In this document: one piece after another, positions 35,122 to 43,732 of the stretch
How the letters are laid out: each line of letters begins with the position of its first letter
Numbering within the stretch: position 1 is the stretch's first letter
From: Tissierella sp032104385
Lineage (GTDB): Bacteria; Bacillota; Clostridia; Tissierellales; Tissierellaceae
Direction: 5' to 3'
Assembly: GCF_032104385.1 (NCBI RefSeq)
Contig: NZ_DAMCHJ010000011.1
Coordinates: forward strand, 53,538 to 117,537
DNA: 64,000 nt
Notes under the pieces: generated by a model
Told to the model about the DNA's origin: nothing
Seen by the model: only the letters and a program-made list of their open reading frames with translations
The model's database searches: none
Position numbers and translations under genes: made by a program

Positions 35122-36582
35122 ATGGGAAAAATATATGTAATAGGATTGGGACCAGGAAGTATAGATTCTCTTACTTTAGGTGCAATAAATAGGATAAACT
35201 CTGGTGATAAGAATTTTTTAAGGACAGAGAAACATCCAACTGTTAAGTATTTTATAGATAAGAACATTCCGTATAAGTCTTATGATTTTCTATATGATAA
35301 TGAGGATAGTTTTCATAAGCTTTATGAAAAAATTGTTGAAGATCTAATTGAAGAATCAAAGAAATATTCAAGTATAAATTATTTTGTACCCGGGAATCCT
35401 TTAGTTGCTGAGAAAACTGTAGAAATTTTAATAGATAAAGATGTAGATATAGAAATAATATCTGGCATGAGTTTTATTGAACCAATGATTGAGTTAATTG
35501 GTAGAGATCCAATTAATGGTCTTAAAATAGTTAATGGGGAAGAATTTGATACACTAATGGTAGATATTAACATAGATATGATAATTACACAGGTATATAA
35601 TTATAGAATATTATCTGAAGTTAAGCTTATACTATCAGAGATCTATGGTGATGAGCATGAAATATATTTAATCCATAGTGCTGGTATAAAAGAAAATGAG
35701 AAAAAACACTATATATCTCTTTATGAATTAGATAGGGTTAAGGAGGTCGGACCTTTAACTAGTATTTTTGTCCCAAAAATGGATAAAAGTCTTAAAAAGG
35801 TTTTTGATTTCAACGATTTATTGGGTATAATGAAAATATTAAGATCTGAGAATGGTTGTCCTTGGGATATGGAGCAAACCCATGAATCTATACGTCAATC
35901 AGTAATCGAGGAAGCTTATGAAGTAGTTGATGCAATTGACAAAGGTGATATAGATGGACTTGTGGAAGAGTTAGGGGATCTGCTACTTCAGGTTATATTT
36001 CATTCACAAATTGCATTTGATGAAGGTGAGTTTAATATATATGATATAACGTCAGCACTTGGCAGTAAATTAATTTATAGACATCCACATGTTTTTTTGA
36101 AAAAAAGTGTGGAAAACTCAGAAGAAGTAGTATATAATTGGAATATGCTAAAATATGCCAAGCGAAATATCACTAAGTTTACAGATAAACTAAAGGATAT
36201 ACCTAGGTTACCAGCTCTTATGACTAGCTTTAAAATTCAAGAAAAGGCAGCAGAAATTGGATTTGATTGGGACAATATAGAAGGACCATTAAATAAAGTA
36301 ATAGAAGAGCATAAAGAAGTATTAGAAGCTATAGAGAGATTTGGAGGTGGTGATGAAAGAACAGAGGAAGAAGTCGGGGATTTGCTTTTTGCTATAGTTA
36401 ATCTTTCAAGATTTTTAAATATAAACCCTGAGATAGCTTTAAATAGAACTATAAATAAATTTATTAATCGATTTGAGTTTATGGAAGAAAAACTAGAAAG
36501 TCTTGGCAAAACATTTGAAGAAATGGCTTTAGAAGAGATGGATGAACTATGGAATGAGGCAAAAATACATAAAATCCATTAA
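35122..36582 (+). CDS. mazG: YabN-type fusion: tetrapyrrole methylase domain and MazG pyrophosphatase
   Basis: 486 residues. The N-terminal domain (about 1-220) has the SAM-methylase opening YVIGLGPGSIDSLTLGAI and the FVPGNPLVAEKT motif; its substrate is unknown. The C-terminal part (about 230-486) is a two-repeat MazG nucleoside triphosphate pyrophosphohydrolase with GCPWDMEQTHESI, EEAYEVVDAI and VEELGDLLLQV metal-binding helices. MazG hydrolyses aberrant NTPs or dNTPs. Ribosome site AAAGGAGAAAGG. It occupies the same place as yabN in Bacillus. Confidence 0.95.
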   Translation: MGKIYVIGLGPGSIDSLTLGAINRINSGDKNFLRTEKHPTVKYFIDKNIPYKSYDFLYDNEDSFHKLYEKIVEDLIEESKKYSSINYFVPGNPLVAEKTVEILIDKDVDIEIISGMSFIEPMIELIGRDPINGLKIVNGEEFDTLMVDINIDMIITQVYNYRILSEVKLILSEIYGDEHEIYLIHSAGIKENEKKHYISLYELDRVKEVGPLTSIFVPKMDKSLKKVFDFNDLLGIMKILRSENGCPWDMEQTHESIRQSVIEEAYEVVDAIDKGDIDGLVEELGDLLLQVIFHSQIAFDEGEFNIYDITSALGSKLIYRHPHVFLKKSVENSEEVVYNWNMLKYAKRNITKFTDKLKDIPRLPALMTSFKIQEKAAEIGFDWDNIEGPLNKVIEEHKEVLEAIERFGGGDERTEEEVGDLLFAIVNLSRFLNINPEIALNRTINKFINRFEFMEEKLESLGKTFEEMALEEMDELWNEAKIHKIH

Positions 36583-36607
36583 AATGCTAACAATTATATA
36601 ATATAAA

Positions 36608-36636
36608 GAAGGATTTTTCAAATTTATATAGAATTA
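36608..36636 (+). promoter_or_regulatory. SigH-type promoter of the HU gene
   Basis: GAAGGATTT (36608-36616) and ATAGAATTA (36628-36636) are full matches to RNAGGAWWW and RNNGAATWW with an 11-base spacer, the same spacing as the spoVG promoter in this window. It lies 39 bases before the HU start. Confidence 0.7.
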
Positions 36637-36674
36637 TTTATTGAAAAAATAAAAACTATGAGGAGGAATTTATT

Positions 36675-36953
36675 ATGAACAAAGCTGAATTAGTAGCAAG
36701 TATAGCAGAGAAAAGTAACTTAACTAAAAAAGATGCAGAAGGGGCATTAAATGCATTTATGAAAACAGTAGAAGAAACATTAGCACAAGGAGAAAAAGTA
36801 CAACTTGTTGGTTTTGGTACTTTTGAAGTAAGAGAAAGAAAAGCTAGAGAAGGTAGAAATCCTAGAAATCCAGAAGAAGTAATTAAAATAGCAGCTTCAA
36901 AAGCACCAGTATTTAAAGCAGGAAAAGCTTTAAAAGAAATAGTAAACAAATAA
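36675..36953 (+). CDS. hup: HU-family DNA-binding protein
   Basis: 92 residues, the standard HU length. It starts MNKAELVASIAEKSNLTKKD and carries the beta-arm signature VGFGTFEVRERKAREGRNPRNPEE with Pro at the DNA-intercalating tip. HU compacts the nucleoid and bends DNA. Ribosome site TGAGGAGGAA. The gene order mazG-hup-rqcP differs from Bacillus, where hbs lies elsewhere. A hairpin follows, and the upstream SigH-like promoter suggests extra expression at sporulation. Confidence 0.97.
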   Translation: MNKAELVASIAEKSNLTKKDAEGALNAFMKTVEETLAQGEKVQLVGFGTFEVRERKAREGRNPRNPEEVIKIAASKAPVFKAGKALKEIVNK

Positions 36954-36955
36954 TG

Positions 36956-36982
36956 AAATCAGGTCTTTGACCTGATTTTTTT
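36956..36982 (+). terminator. Terminator after the HU gene
   Basis: AAATCAGGTC (36956-36965) and GACCTGATTT (36969-36978) with a 3-base loop, then T. It lies only 16 bases before the next start codon, so read-through into rqcP is probably needed. Confidence 0.8.
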
Positions 36983-36997
36983 ATCAGGAGGATAAAT

Positions 36998-37240
36998 ATG
37001 AGAATTGATAAATATCTAAAAAATGCAAGGATAATAAAGAGAAGAACCATAGCAAAAGATGCATGTGAGCAGGGCAGGGTATTTATAAATGAAAAACAAG
37101 CAAAACCAGGGGATGAAGTTAGAATTAATGATATAATAAAAATAAACTTTGGAAATGAATCCATGAAGATCCAAGTACTGGATACATCTGATAATGTAAA
37201 AAAAGATAATGCAATAGAATTATATAAGAAGATAGAATAA
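36998..37240 (+). CDS. rqcP: S4-domain RNA-binding protein RqcP
   Basis: 80 residues made almost only of an S4 domain (RIDKYLKNARIIKRRTIAKD; ACEQGRVFINEKQAKPGDEV). This is the YabO/RqcP or Hsp15 family; RqcP works with RqcH in ribosome-associated quality control, adding C-terminal Ala tails to stalled chains on the 50S subunit. Ribosome site CAGGAGGATA. In Bacillus yabO is also next to yabP, which supports the assignment. Confidence 0.9.
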   Translation: MRIDKYLKNARIIKRRTIAKDACEQGRVFINEKQAKPGDEVRINDIIKINFGNESMKIQVLDTSDNVKKDNAIELYKKIE

Positions 37241-37268
37241 AGACTTTGTAATAAAAGTCTTTTTTTTC
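37241..37268 (+). terminator. Terminator of rqcP
   Basis: AGACTT (37241-37246) and AAGTCT (37255-37260) followed by eight T. Confidence 0.75.
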
Positions 37269-37306
37269 TCATAGATATTATTAGTTGAAAAATTGGAGGG
37301 ATAGAG

Positions 37307-37585
37307 ATGACTGAAAATAAAATCAAAATTAGAAATCAAAATATAATGGTTGAAGATAGGGAAAAAATGACAGTAACAGGTGTAGAGCAAGTAGAAAGTT
37401 TTAATGATAATACAATTATTTTAACTACAGTAAAAGGTGGTATGACAATAAAGGGAGAGGGATTAAATATAGCAAAATTAAATTTAGATGATGGTAGTGT
37501 AAAAATAGAAGGGAAGATTAATGGAGTAAACTATATGAATAAGGAAGGAGCACCAAAGAATATAATGGGGAAAATATTTAAATAA
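37307..37585 (+). CDS. yabP: Sporulation protein YabP
   Basis: 92 residues of the YabP family. The sequence has the typical core KMTVTGVEQVESFNDNTIIL and GMTIKGEGLNIAKLNLDDGS. YabP is required for sporulation in Bacillus, where it is made in the mother cell together with YabQ; its biochemical role is not known. No signal peptide. Ribosome site TGGAGGGA. It is 20 bases upstream of yabQ, the same pairing as in Bacillus. Confidence 0.93.
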   Translation: MTENKIKIRNQNIMVEDREKMTVTGVEQVESFNDNTIILTTVKGGMTIKGEGLNIAKLNLDDGSVKIEGKINGVNYMNKEGAPKNIMGKIFK

Positions 37586-37605
37586 ATTTATTTGAGGAGA
37601 AGAAT

Positions 37606-38073
37606 ATGGATACTTCATTAATGCTAGAATTATATATTTTTTTTACTGTTGTTTATGGGGGACTAATAGCTGGCTTTATTTATGATATATACAAGACTAT
37701 AAGATATTTTTCTAAGCCTAGTAAGATTATTACTTATATAGAAGACATCTTGTTCTGGACAATTATTGCTTCGGTGCTTTTTTTCATACTTATAAAAATT
37801 AACTGGGGAGAAATACGAGGATATATTGTATTTGGATTTATGATAGGTGTTTTTATATATTTAAGGATATTTAGTAAATTCATCTATCCTATTTGTATAA
37901 AAGTTGGACGAATTGTAATGATGGTTACGAAAAAAACTATGTACTTATTTTTTTATCCCATTAGATGTTTAAGGGACAAATCTTTACCAACCATAAGAAA
38001 GATGAAGAAGATTTCTATAGAGATTGTAAAACAAAGGAAAAAGTATAAAAAAATAATTTCTACGAAAAAATAA
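37606..38073 (+). CDS. yabQ: Spore cortex biosynthesis protein YabQ
   Basis: 155 residues with three to four hydrophobic helices (about 5-27, 42-65, 72-95) and a basic C-terminal tail rich in Lys (MKKISIEIVKQRKKYKKI). In Bacillus YabQ sits in the membrane around the forespore and is needed for cortex formation. The opening SLMLELYIFFTVVYGGLIAG and the GFIYDIYKTIRY segment fit the family. Ribosome site TTGAGGAGAAG. It follows yabP in one operon. Confidence 0.9.
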   Translation: MDTSLMLELYIFFTVVYGGLIAGFIYDIYKTIRYFSKPSKIITYIEDILFWTIIASVLFFILIKINWGEIRGYIVFGFMIGVFIYLRIFSKFIYPICIKVGRIVMMVTKKTMYLFFYPIRCLRDKSLPTIRKMKKISIEIVKQRKKYKKIISTKK

Positions 38074-38121
38074 AGGAGTTTTTAAATTTTTGTAGAATAT
38101 TATATATTAGGTGGTGATACT

Positions 38122-38448
38122 ATGGAGAAAAAAAGAAAAAAGAAAAAACTTAAGATACGACATATAATAATTTGTTTTCTATTTGGATACTTAGGACTTA
38201 TTTTTTGGAACCAAAGGACTTTAATGAGAAGATTAGAAACTAAGAAACAGGCTATGGAAGTAGAGGTGAAAACCTTAGAAATAGAAATAGAAGGTCTAAA
38301 CAAGGAGATAGAAGATAGTGATAGTTTGCAATTTGTAGAAAAGGTAGCAAGGGATGAATTGGGAATGGTAAAACCAAGAGAGATAATATATATTGATAAG
38401 AATAAAAAGAAAAACCCATTTTTGGATGCTTTAAAAAAGCATAACTAA
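38122..38448 (+). CDS. divIC: Septum formation initiator DivIC/FtsB-like
   Basis: 108 residues. A basic N-terminal tail (KKRKKKKLKIR) precedes one membrane helix (about 13-30) and an extracellular leucine-zipper-like coiled coil (about 38-72), then the family motif VEKVARDELGMVKPREIIYI. The topology and motif are those of DivIC/FtsB, which joins DivIB/FtsQ and FtsL in the division complex. Ribosome site TAGGTGGTGA. It lies between yabQ and the S1 protein as in Bacillus. Confidence 0.93.
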   Translation: MEKKRKKKKLKIRHIIICFLFGYLGLIFWNQRTLMRRLETKKQAMEVEVKTLEIEIEGLNKEIEDSDSLQFVEKVARDELGMVKPREIIYIDKNKKKNPFLDALKKHN

Positions 38449-38516
38449 TTGACATTAAAAGATTTCTAATATATACTGAATTAAGAAAACTATTTTTAAG
38501 GAGGAATCATTAATTT

Positions 38517-38936
38517 ATGCCGGTATCTGTAGGAGATGTAGTTGATGGTACTGTTACAGGGATAACAAACTTTGGAGCTTTTATTCAACTACCAGAAGGG
38601 AAAAGTGGACTTGTTCATATTTCAGAGATATCACACGATTATGTAGAGAAAGTAAGTGATCATTTAAAAAAGGATCAAAAAGTTAGGGTTAAGGTTTTAT
38701 CAATTTCAAATGAGGGGAAAATCAGTCTTTCAATTAGACAAGCAAAGCCTAAAACAACGAAACCAGTTGAAATTGAGTGGAATAAGCCAGATGATAAACA
38801 GAAGTATATGTCCTTTGAAGATAAGATAAATAAGTTTCTAAAGGATAGTAGTGAGAAACAAGACCAGCTAAAAACAAGAGATAGCAGAAGAAGTAATAGT
38901 ATGAAACAAAAGAAAATGAGTGGGATAGAGTTATAA
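38517..38936 (+). CDS. S1 RNA-binding domain protein (YabR-like)
   Basis: 139 residues. The N-terminal 70 residues form one S1 domain (VGDVVDGTVTGITNFGAFIQ; GKSGLVHISEISHDYV; KVLSISNEGKISLSIRQ); the rest is a polar, Lys/Ser-rich tail probably disordered. This is the YabR/general stress protein 13 family, which binds RNA or ribosomes; the exact role is unknown. The ribosome site AAGGAGGAATC lies about 13 bases before the ATG. Followed by a terminator before spoIIE. Confidence 0.93.
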   Translation: MPVSVGDVVDGTVTGITNFGAFIQLPEGKSGLVHISEISHDYVEKVSDHLKKDQKVRVKVLSISNEGKISLSIRQAKPKTTKPVEIEWNKPDDKQKYMSFEDKINKFLKDSSEKQDQLKTRDSRRSNSMKQKKMSGIEL

Positions 38937-38960
38937 AACCGGTATTAACCGGTTTTTATT
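38935..38960 (+). terminator. Terminator of the S1-domain gene
   Basis: AAAACCGGT (38935-38943) and ACCGGTTTT (38948-38956), then TTATTTTT. Confidence 0.88.
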
Positions 38961-39149
38961 TTTGTTTATTGCGATAAAATTACAAAATTAGACATTTAAT
39001 AGAAAATATATAACTTAAGGAAGCAAAGGTTGAAAATACAATGATTGCTCCTTAAAGTAAAGGATATTAAGGTTTGTTTAGGAAAACTTAAGGTTATAGT
39101 ATAAACCAATGATTTATGTCTAAAGTTTCTTAAAACCTACTGCCTAGAA

Positions 39150-39182
39150 TTGACAAATTATTGGGACTTACTTTGTTAGTAT
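39150..39182 (+). promoter_or_regulatory. Spo0A/SigA-type promoter of spoIIE with a 21-base spacer
   Basis: TTGACA (39150-39155) and TAGTAT (39177-39182) are separated by exactly 21 bases, the long spacing known for Spo0A-activated SigA promoters such as spoIIE and spoIIG in Bacillus. The reverse strand over the -35 reads AATTTGTCAAT, close to the Spo0A box TTTGTCRAA. Confidence 0.6.
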
Positions 39183-39197
39183 TTAATTAAATACTAA
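39176..39197. repeat. Perfect 22-base palindrome before spoIIE
   Basis: TTAGTATTTAA (39176-39186) directly abuts its reverse complement TTAAATACTAA (39187-39197). It overlaps the proposed -10 and ends 4 bases before the ribosome site, a position suited to an operator or RNA hairpin. Confidence 0.7.
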
Positions 39198-39214
39198 TAA
39201 CAGGAGTGATTTTT

Positions 39215-41542
39215 ATGATGAGGACTGATTCTTTAATTACTAAAAGGCATTGGTACAATATAGGATTGGAAGTAGATAGTAGTGCAGTAATAATTATGAT
39301 TATGGGTTTTTTTCTAGCTAGAGTAAATATACTAAATAAATTGACTCCCTTTGGATTTGCATTTCTAGCTTCATACCTTATAATGAAAAATTTAAACATT
39401 CATCTACTTATAGCTGTAATAGTAGGTACTTTATCGCTGCAGGGGATAAAAGGTATAGGTTATATTTTTTCATATGTTTTAATTTATACTTTTTTTACTG
39501 TATTTAAAAAAGAAAAAACTTACTCTTTACTAAAGGCAGCTGTAGTATCTGCTTTTATATTTACAGGATTTAGGAGTCTAGGGATTTTATTTAGTAATAC
39601 AATATTTATATATGATTTATTTATGATTATATTTGAAGGGATAGTAGTTTTTACTATGATTTATATTTTTTCATTTAGTATTCCTATAGAAGAAATTAGG
39701 GGAGCAAATTTAAATAATGAAAAAATGATTTGTTCATTTATTACTTTAGCATTGACTTTAGCAGGGATTAAGAATATTTCAGTAATGGGAGTTGAAATTA
39801 AAAATTTAGTTTGTATAGCTGTAATACTACATTTGTCTTATAATTATGGAGCGTTTTTAGGTGGAACTACAGGGATAATTCTAGGGATGGTAACATATAT
39901 ATCTCATCCAGAGATGCCTTTTATCATAGGTATATTTGGAATTACAGGACTTTTAGCTGGAATATTTAAGGATTTAGGAATATTTGGTTCAGTTTTAGGA
40001 TTCTTTCTAGGAAATGGGATTATTTCTTTTTATATAAATGGTTTAGGAACTTCCTTTTTAAATTTTAAAGAAATAATATTAGCATCATTATTCTTTTTAA
40101 TAACTGCGGAAAAGATGAATTTTAAAATATCTAAATTATTGACAATTGACTTTGATTTAAAAAAAGAATATGCAGAGAAGAAGGATGAAGTTGTAGTCAA
40201 AAAATTAAATAGGATGTCAGAGTTATTTAATAATCTAAGTAGTACTTTTAGGGAATCAGCAGAAGAAAAAGATTTTTATTTTACCAATGAAGTATATAGT
40301 ATGGTAGATGGTATAGCTAATAATATATGTACAAGCTGTTCTAAACATGAAGAATGTTGGAAGGAAAATTATTATAAATCCTATCAAAACTTTTTCAACT
40401 TAGTAGGTCTTGTTGAGATGAACGGAATTGATAATGAAATGGTTTATTCAGAAGCGAATGATTTTTGTATTAGGGGAAGAGAAATAATAGAAACAATTGG
40501 TAGGGCTGTAGAAAGGTCAACATTAAATTATAACTGGCAATTAAGATTAAGAGAAAGTAGAATTTTGTTATCAGAGCAGTTAGAAGGTATTAGTAAGGCA
40601 ATAGGAGATATGACAGCTAATCTCTATACAAATTCTACCTTTAACAAAGAAATTGAAGAAAGCTTATATAGGGATTTGAAAAATAATAGAATAGATATAA
40701 AGGATATCTCTGTTTTACAAATGGGAGAAGAAGATTTTGAGATATTTGTAGACTTAAATACTGCTATGGATGTAGGTAATAGACTAAAAACAATTATATC
40801 ACAAAGTCTGGGTTTCCCAGTGGCAAGTGATACTAGTTTCAATAGCTTATCTAGTAAGAGGCAGAGATTTAAACTTTTAAAATCCAATAGATTTAGTGCT
40901 ATAACTAAAATGGCAACAATGGGAAATTCAGAAAACAAAATATCTGGGGATAATTTCACATTTGGGGAAATTGATAATATTCATTATTCTGCCTTAAGTG
41001 ATGGAATGGGTATAGGGAGAAAAGCTAACGAGGAAAGTAAGGTAGCGATTTCTCTTCTAGAAAAACTTATGGAGGCAAATATAGATAAGGATATAATACT
41101 AAAGACTATAAATTCTGTATTAAGGACAAAATCAAATGATGAGATATTTACAACATTAGATCTTTCTTTTATAGATTTATATTTAGGAAAATTGCAGATG
41201 ATTAAGACCGGTGCACCGGCAACTTTTATAAAGAAAAAGGATAGAGTGGAAATAATTAATTCAAGAACATTGCCTGTAGGAATATTAAAGGAGATAGACT
41301 TTAATTTGTATGAAGAATATATTGAAGACGGAGATATTATTATTATGGTTTCAGATGGGGTTTTAGATGCAAATAGATATATAGATAATTCGGAAGTTTG
41401 GCTGAAAGACATTATAACAAAAATAGATAGTATCAATCCTCAAGTTATAGCCAATGAGATAATAAAAGAAGCTAGTAATGTAGTATTGAATACTAGGGAT
41501 GATATGACAGTCTTAGTAACAAAGGTTTGGAAGAATATATAA
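39215..41542 (+). CDS. spoIIE: Stage II sporulation protein E
   Basis: 775 residues from ATG 39215 (CAGGAGTGAT upstream). The N-terminal 310 residues hold about ten membrane helices; the middle includes a Cys cluster (NICTSCSKHEECW near residue 370) seen in clostridial SpoIIE; the C-terminal PP2C domain (about 565-775) has SGDNFTFGEI, SALSDGMGIGRKANEES and DDMTVLVTKVW. SpoIIE localises to the polar septum and dephosphorylates SpoIIAA, activating SigF in the forespore. The promoter carries Spo0A-type features. Followed by a strong hairpin and tilS, as in Bacillus. Confidence 0.97.
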   Translation: MMRTDSLITKRHWYNIGLEVDSSAVIIMIMGFFLARVNILNKLTPFGFAFLASYLIMKNLNIHLLIAVIVGTLSLQGIKGIGYIFSYVLIYTFFTVFKKEKTYSLLKAAVVSAFIFTGFRSLGILFSNTIFIYDLFMIIFEGIVVFTMIYIFSFSIPIEEIRGANLNNEKMICSFITLALTLAGIKNISVMGVEIKNLVCIAVILHLSYNYGAFLGGTTGIILGMVTYISHPEMPFIIGIFGITGLLAGIFKDLGIFGSVLGFFLGNGIISFYINGLGTSFLNFKEIILASLFFLITAEKMNFKISKLLTIDFDLKKEYAEKKDEVVVKKLNRMSELFNNLSSTFRESAEEKDFYFTNEVYSMVDGIANNICTSCSKHEECWKENYYKSYQNFFNLVGLVEMNGIDNEMVYSEANDFCIRGREIIETIGRAVERSTLNYNWQLRLRESRILLSEQLEGISKAIGDMTANLYTNSTFNKEIEESLYRDLKNNRIDIKDISVLQMGEEDFEIFVDLNTAMDVGNRLKTIISQSLGFPVASDTSFNSLSSKRQRFKLLKSNRFSAITKMATMGNSENKISGDNFTFGEIDNIHYSALSDGMGIGRKANEESKVAISLLEKLMEANIDKDIILKTINSVLRTKSNDEIFTTLDLSFIDLYLGKLQMIKTGAPATFIKKKDRVEIINSRTLPVGILKEIDFNLYEEYIEDGDIIIMVSDGVLDANRYIDNSEVWLKDIITKIDSINPQVIANEIIKEASNVVLNTRDDMTVLVTKVWKNI

Positions 41543-41593
41543 GGCAGTGAATAGCTAGTGGTTTATAGTTAATAGTGTTTATAGTCACTCACT

Positions 41594-41640
41594 AATTTAA
41601 GGTTGCAATGAATAAAAATTTATTGCAACCTTAAATTTTG
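41594..41640 (+). terminator. Terminator of spoIIE
   Basis: Perfect 16-bp arms at 41594-41609 and 41622-41637 (AATTTAAGGTTGCAAT and its complement), then TTGTT. Confidence 0.8.
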
Positions 41641-41708
41641 TTGACAATTAGGTTATAATAAAGATATAGTTCATATTAGTTTAGTAAATAAATTATAGGG
41701 TGATTATT

Positions 41709-43088
41709 TTGAAGGATAAAGTACTATCTACGATTAAAGATTATAATTTAATCGGTGAAAATGATAATATAGTTGTAGGTGTTTCTGGTGGACCAGATTC
41801 TATGGCGTTACTATATGTTCTACTAGAGATTAAAGATTTAATTAACTTTAATATATATATTGCTCATGTTAATCACGGAGTAAGAGGAGAAGATGCTAAA
41901 GCAGATCAATTGTTTGTTGAGGATATAGCTGGAAAACTTGGTTTACCTTATTATACTAAAAATGTAAATATGATTGAATATGGTAAAGAGAAGGGCATAT
42001 CTTCAGAAGAGGCAGGAAGAGAACTTAGATATGGATTTTTTAGAGAAATTCTTGACTTAGTAGGCGGAGGAAAAATAGCTGTAGCTCATAATATGAATGA
42101 TCAAGCAGAAACCTTAATTATGAGATTTTTAAGAGGAACAGGAATCGATGGTTTAAGGGGTATGGATTTTATAATCAAAGATATAATCAGACCAATATTG
42201 GGTATAAGTAGAAAGGAAATAGAGTTTTATATAAAGGAAAAAAAAATAGATACGGTATTGGATAAAACAAATTTAGAACCTATTTATAGCAGAAATAAGG
42301 TTAGATTAGAGCTAATTCCTTATATTGAGAAGAATTTCAATCCTAATATAGTGAATACTCTTTGGAGAACCTCTAGGATTTCTTCGATGGATAGTGAATT
42401 TTTAGAAGAGTTTTCTGAGTTAAGATACAATATTATAGTGAAAAATCAAGATAAACGTAGTATAATCTTAGATGGTAGTAAATTATTAGAGGAACATAGA
42501 AGTATTCAACAAAGAATTATAAGATTGACTATATTAAAAATTAATGGTTCTTTAGATGGAATTACTGAAACTCAAATATCCACAGTCATAAATCTTTTAT
42601 TGACATTAGGAACTGGGAAGGAAGTTCATTTATCTAATGATATAGTTGCAAAATTAACTTATGGAGATTTAATTATTGAAAAGGGTATAAGTAAGTCTAT
42701 AAACAGATATTCATATAAATTAAACTTTCCAGGATTTAATATTATAAATGATATAGGATATTCTTTTGATATTAAAATATTTGATATAGATGAAGATTTT
42801 ATTATGAATAAAGATAAGAATACCAAATATTTTGATCTAGATAAGATTAAGGGAGAATTAGTTGTAAGAAATAGAATAGATGGAGATAGAATAATACCTT
42901 TTGGTATGAGAGGGACAAAGAAACTTAAGAATTATTTTATTGATGAAAAGATTCCAAAAGAACTAAGGGATAAGATTCCATTAGTTGTAGATGATGAAAA
43001 TATTCTTTGGGTTGTGGGGTATAGGACAAATGATTTGTATAAGGTTACTAAGAAAACAAAAAGGATATTATCAATATATTATAATTAA
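41709..43088 (+). CDS. tilS: tRNA(Ile)-lysidine synthase
   Basis: 459 residues from TTG 41709, preceded by TAGGGTGA; GTG 41700 opens the frame but lies in that site. TilS converts C34 of tRNA-Ile2 to lysidine so that AUA codons are read as Ile, which matters in this AUA-rich genome. The PP-loop motif VGVSGGPDSMALL is at about residues 22-34; the second motif AHVNHGVRGEDAKAD and the C-terminal substrate domain (RNRIDGDRIIPFGMRGTKKL) are present. It forms the conserved tilS-hpt-ftsH cluster. Confidence 0.95.
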   Translation: MKDKVLSTIKDYNLIGENDNIVVGVSGGPDSMALLYVLLEIKDLINFNIYIAHVNHGVRGEDAKADQLFVEDIAGKLGLPYYTKNVNMIEYGKEKGISSEEAGRELRYGFFREILDLVGGGKIAVAHNMNDQAETLIMRFLRGTGIDGLRGMDFIIKDIIRPILGISRKEIEFYIKEKKIDTVLDKTNLEPIYSRNKVRLELIPYIEKNFNPNIVNTLWRTSRISSMDSEFLEEFSELRYNIIVKNQDKRSIILDGSKLLEEHRSIQQRIIRLTILKINGSLDGITETQISTVINLLLTLGTGKEVHLSNDIVAKLTYGDLIIEKGISKSINRYSYKLNFPGFNIINDIGYSFDIKIFDIDEDFIMNKDKNTKYFDLDKIKGELVVRNRIDGDRIIPFGMRGTKKLKNYFIDEKIPKELRDKIPLVVDDENILWVVGYRTNDLYKVTKKTKRILSIYYN

Positions 43089-43118
43089 TTAACAATACAT
43101 AACAAGGAGGATTATACA

Positions 43119-43655
43119 ATGAAAGATATAATCAAAAGTATATTAGTTTCTGAAGAAGAGATTGAAAAGAGAGTAAAAGAATTAGGATCTCAGATTACTG
43201 AGGATTATAAGGATAAGGATTTAATTTTAGTAGGAATATTAAAAGGTGCTGTTATTTTCATGTCAGATTTAGCTAGAAATATAAACAAGCCAATAGGGTT
43301 AGATTTCATGGCTGTTTCATCCTATGGCAGATCTTCAACTTCAACTGGTGAAGTTAGAATAATAAAAGATTTGGACTTTAGCGTAGAAAATAAAGATGTA
43401 TTGATTGTAGAGGATATTATAGATACAGGTTATACATTAGCTTATTTAACAGATAATTTGAGGAAGAGAGGTGCAGCTTCTGTTAAGGTGTGTACTCTTT
43501 TAGACAAGCCAGATAGAAGAAAGGTTAATGTAGGTGTGGATTATTTAGGTTTTGCTATTCCTGATGAGTTTGTGGTAGGATATGGTCTGGATTATTCTGA
43601 AATAGGAAGAAATTTACCCTATGTTGCTGCACTTAAAGAGGAAGTATATAGTTAG
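43119..43655 (+). CDS. hpt: Hypoxanthine phosphoribosyltransferase
   Basis: 178 residues. It salvages hypoxanthine and guanine with PRPP. The PRPP motif is DVLIVEDIIDTGYTLAYL near residue 92, the flexible loop MAVSSYGRSSTSTGEVRI is near 66, and the C-terminal DEFVVGYGLDY is typical of bacterial HPRT. Ribosome site CAAGGAGGAT. Lies between tilS and ftsH; HPRT and TilS are reported to interact and to activate ftsH transcription in Bacillus. Confidence 0.96.
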   Translation: MKDIIKSILVSEEEIEKRVKELGSQITEDYKDKDLILVGILKGAVIFMSDLARNINKPIGLDFMAVSSYGRSSTSTGEVRIIKDLDFSVENKDVLIVEDIIDTGYTLAYLTDNLRKRGAASVKVCTLLDKPDRRKVNVGVDYLGFAIPDEFVVGYGLDYSEIGRNLPYVAALKEEVYS

Positions 43656-43732
43656 TAGAAGGTTGAAAAAACTATATAATGATGATATAATAAAAAGATA
43701 TTATTTACTTATAAGAGGAGGGAGGATTTGTA

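Noticed and set aside
36656..36949. 97-codon open frame antisense to the HU gene
   Set aside because: Mirror of a strongly coding gene; hydrophobic low-complexity translation and no ribosome site.
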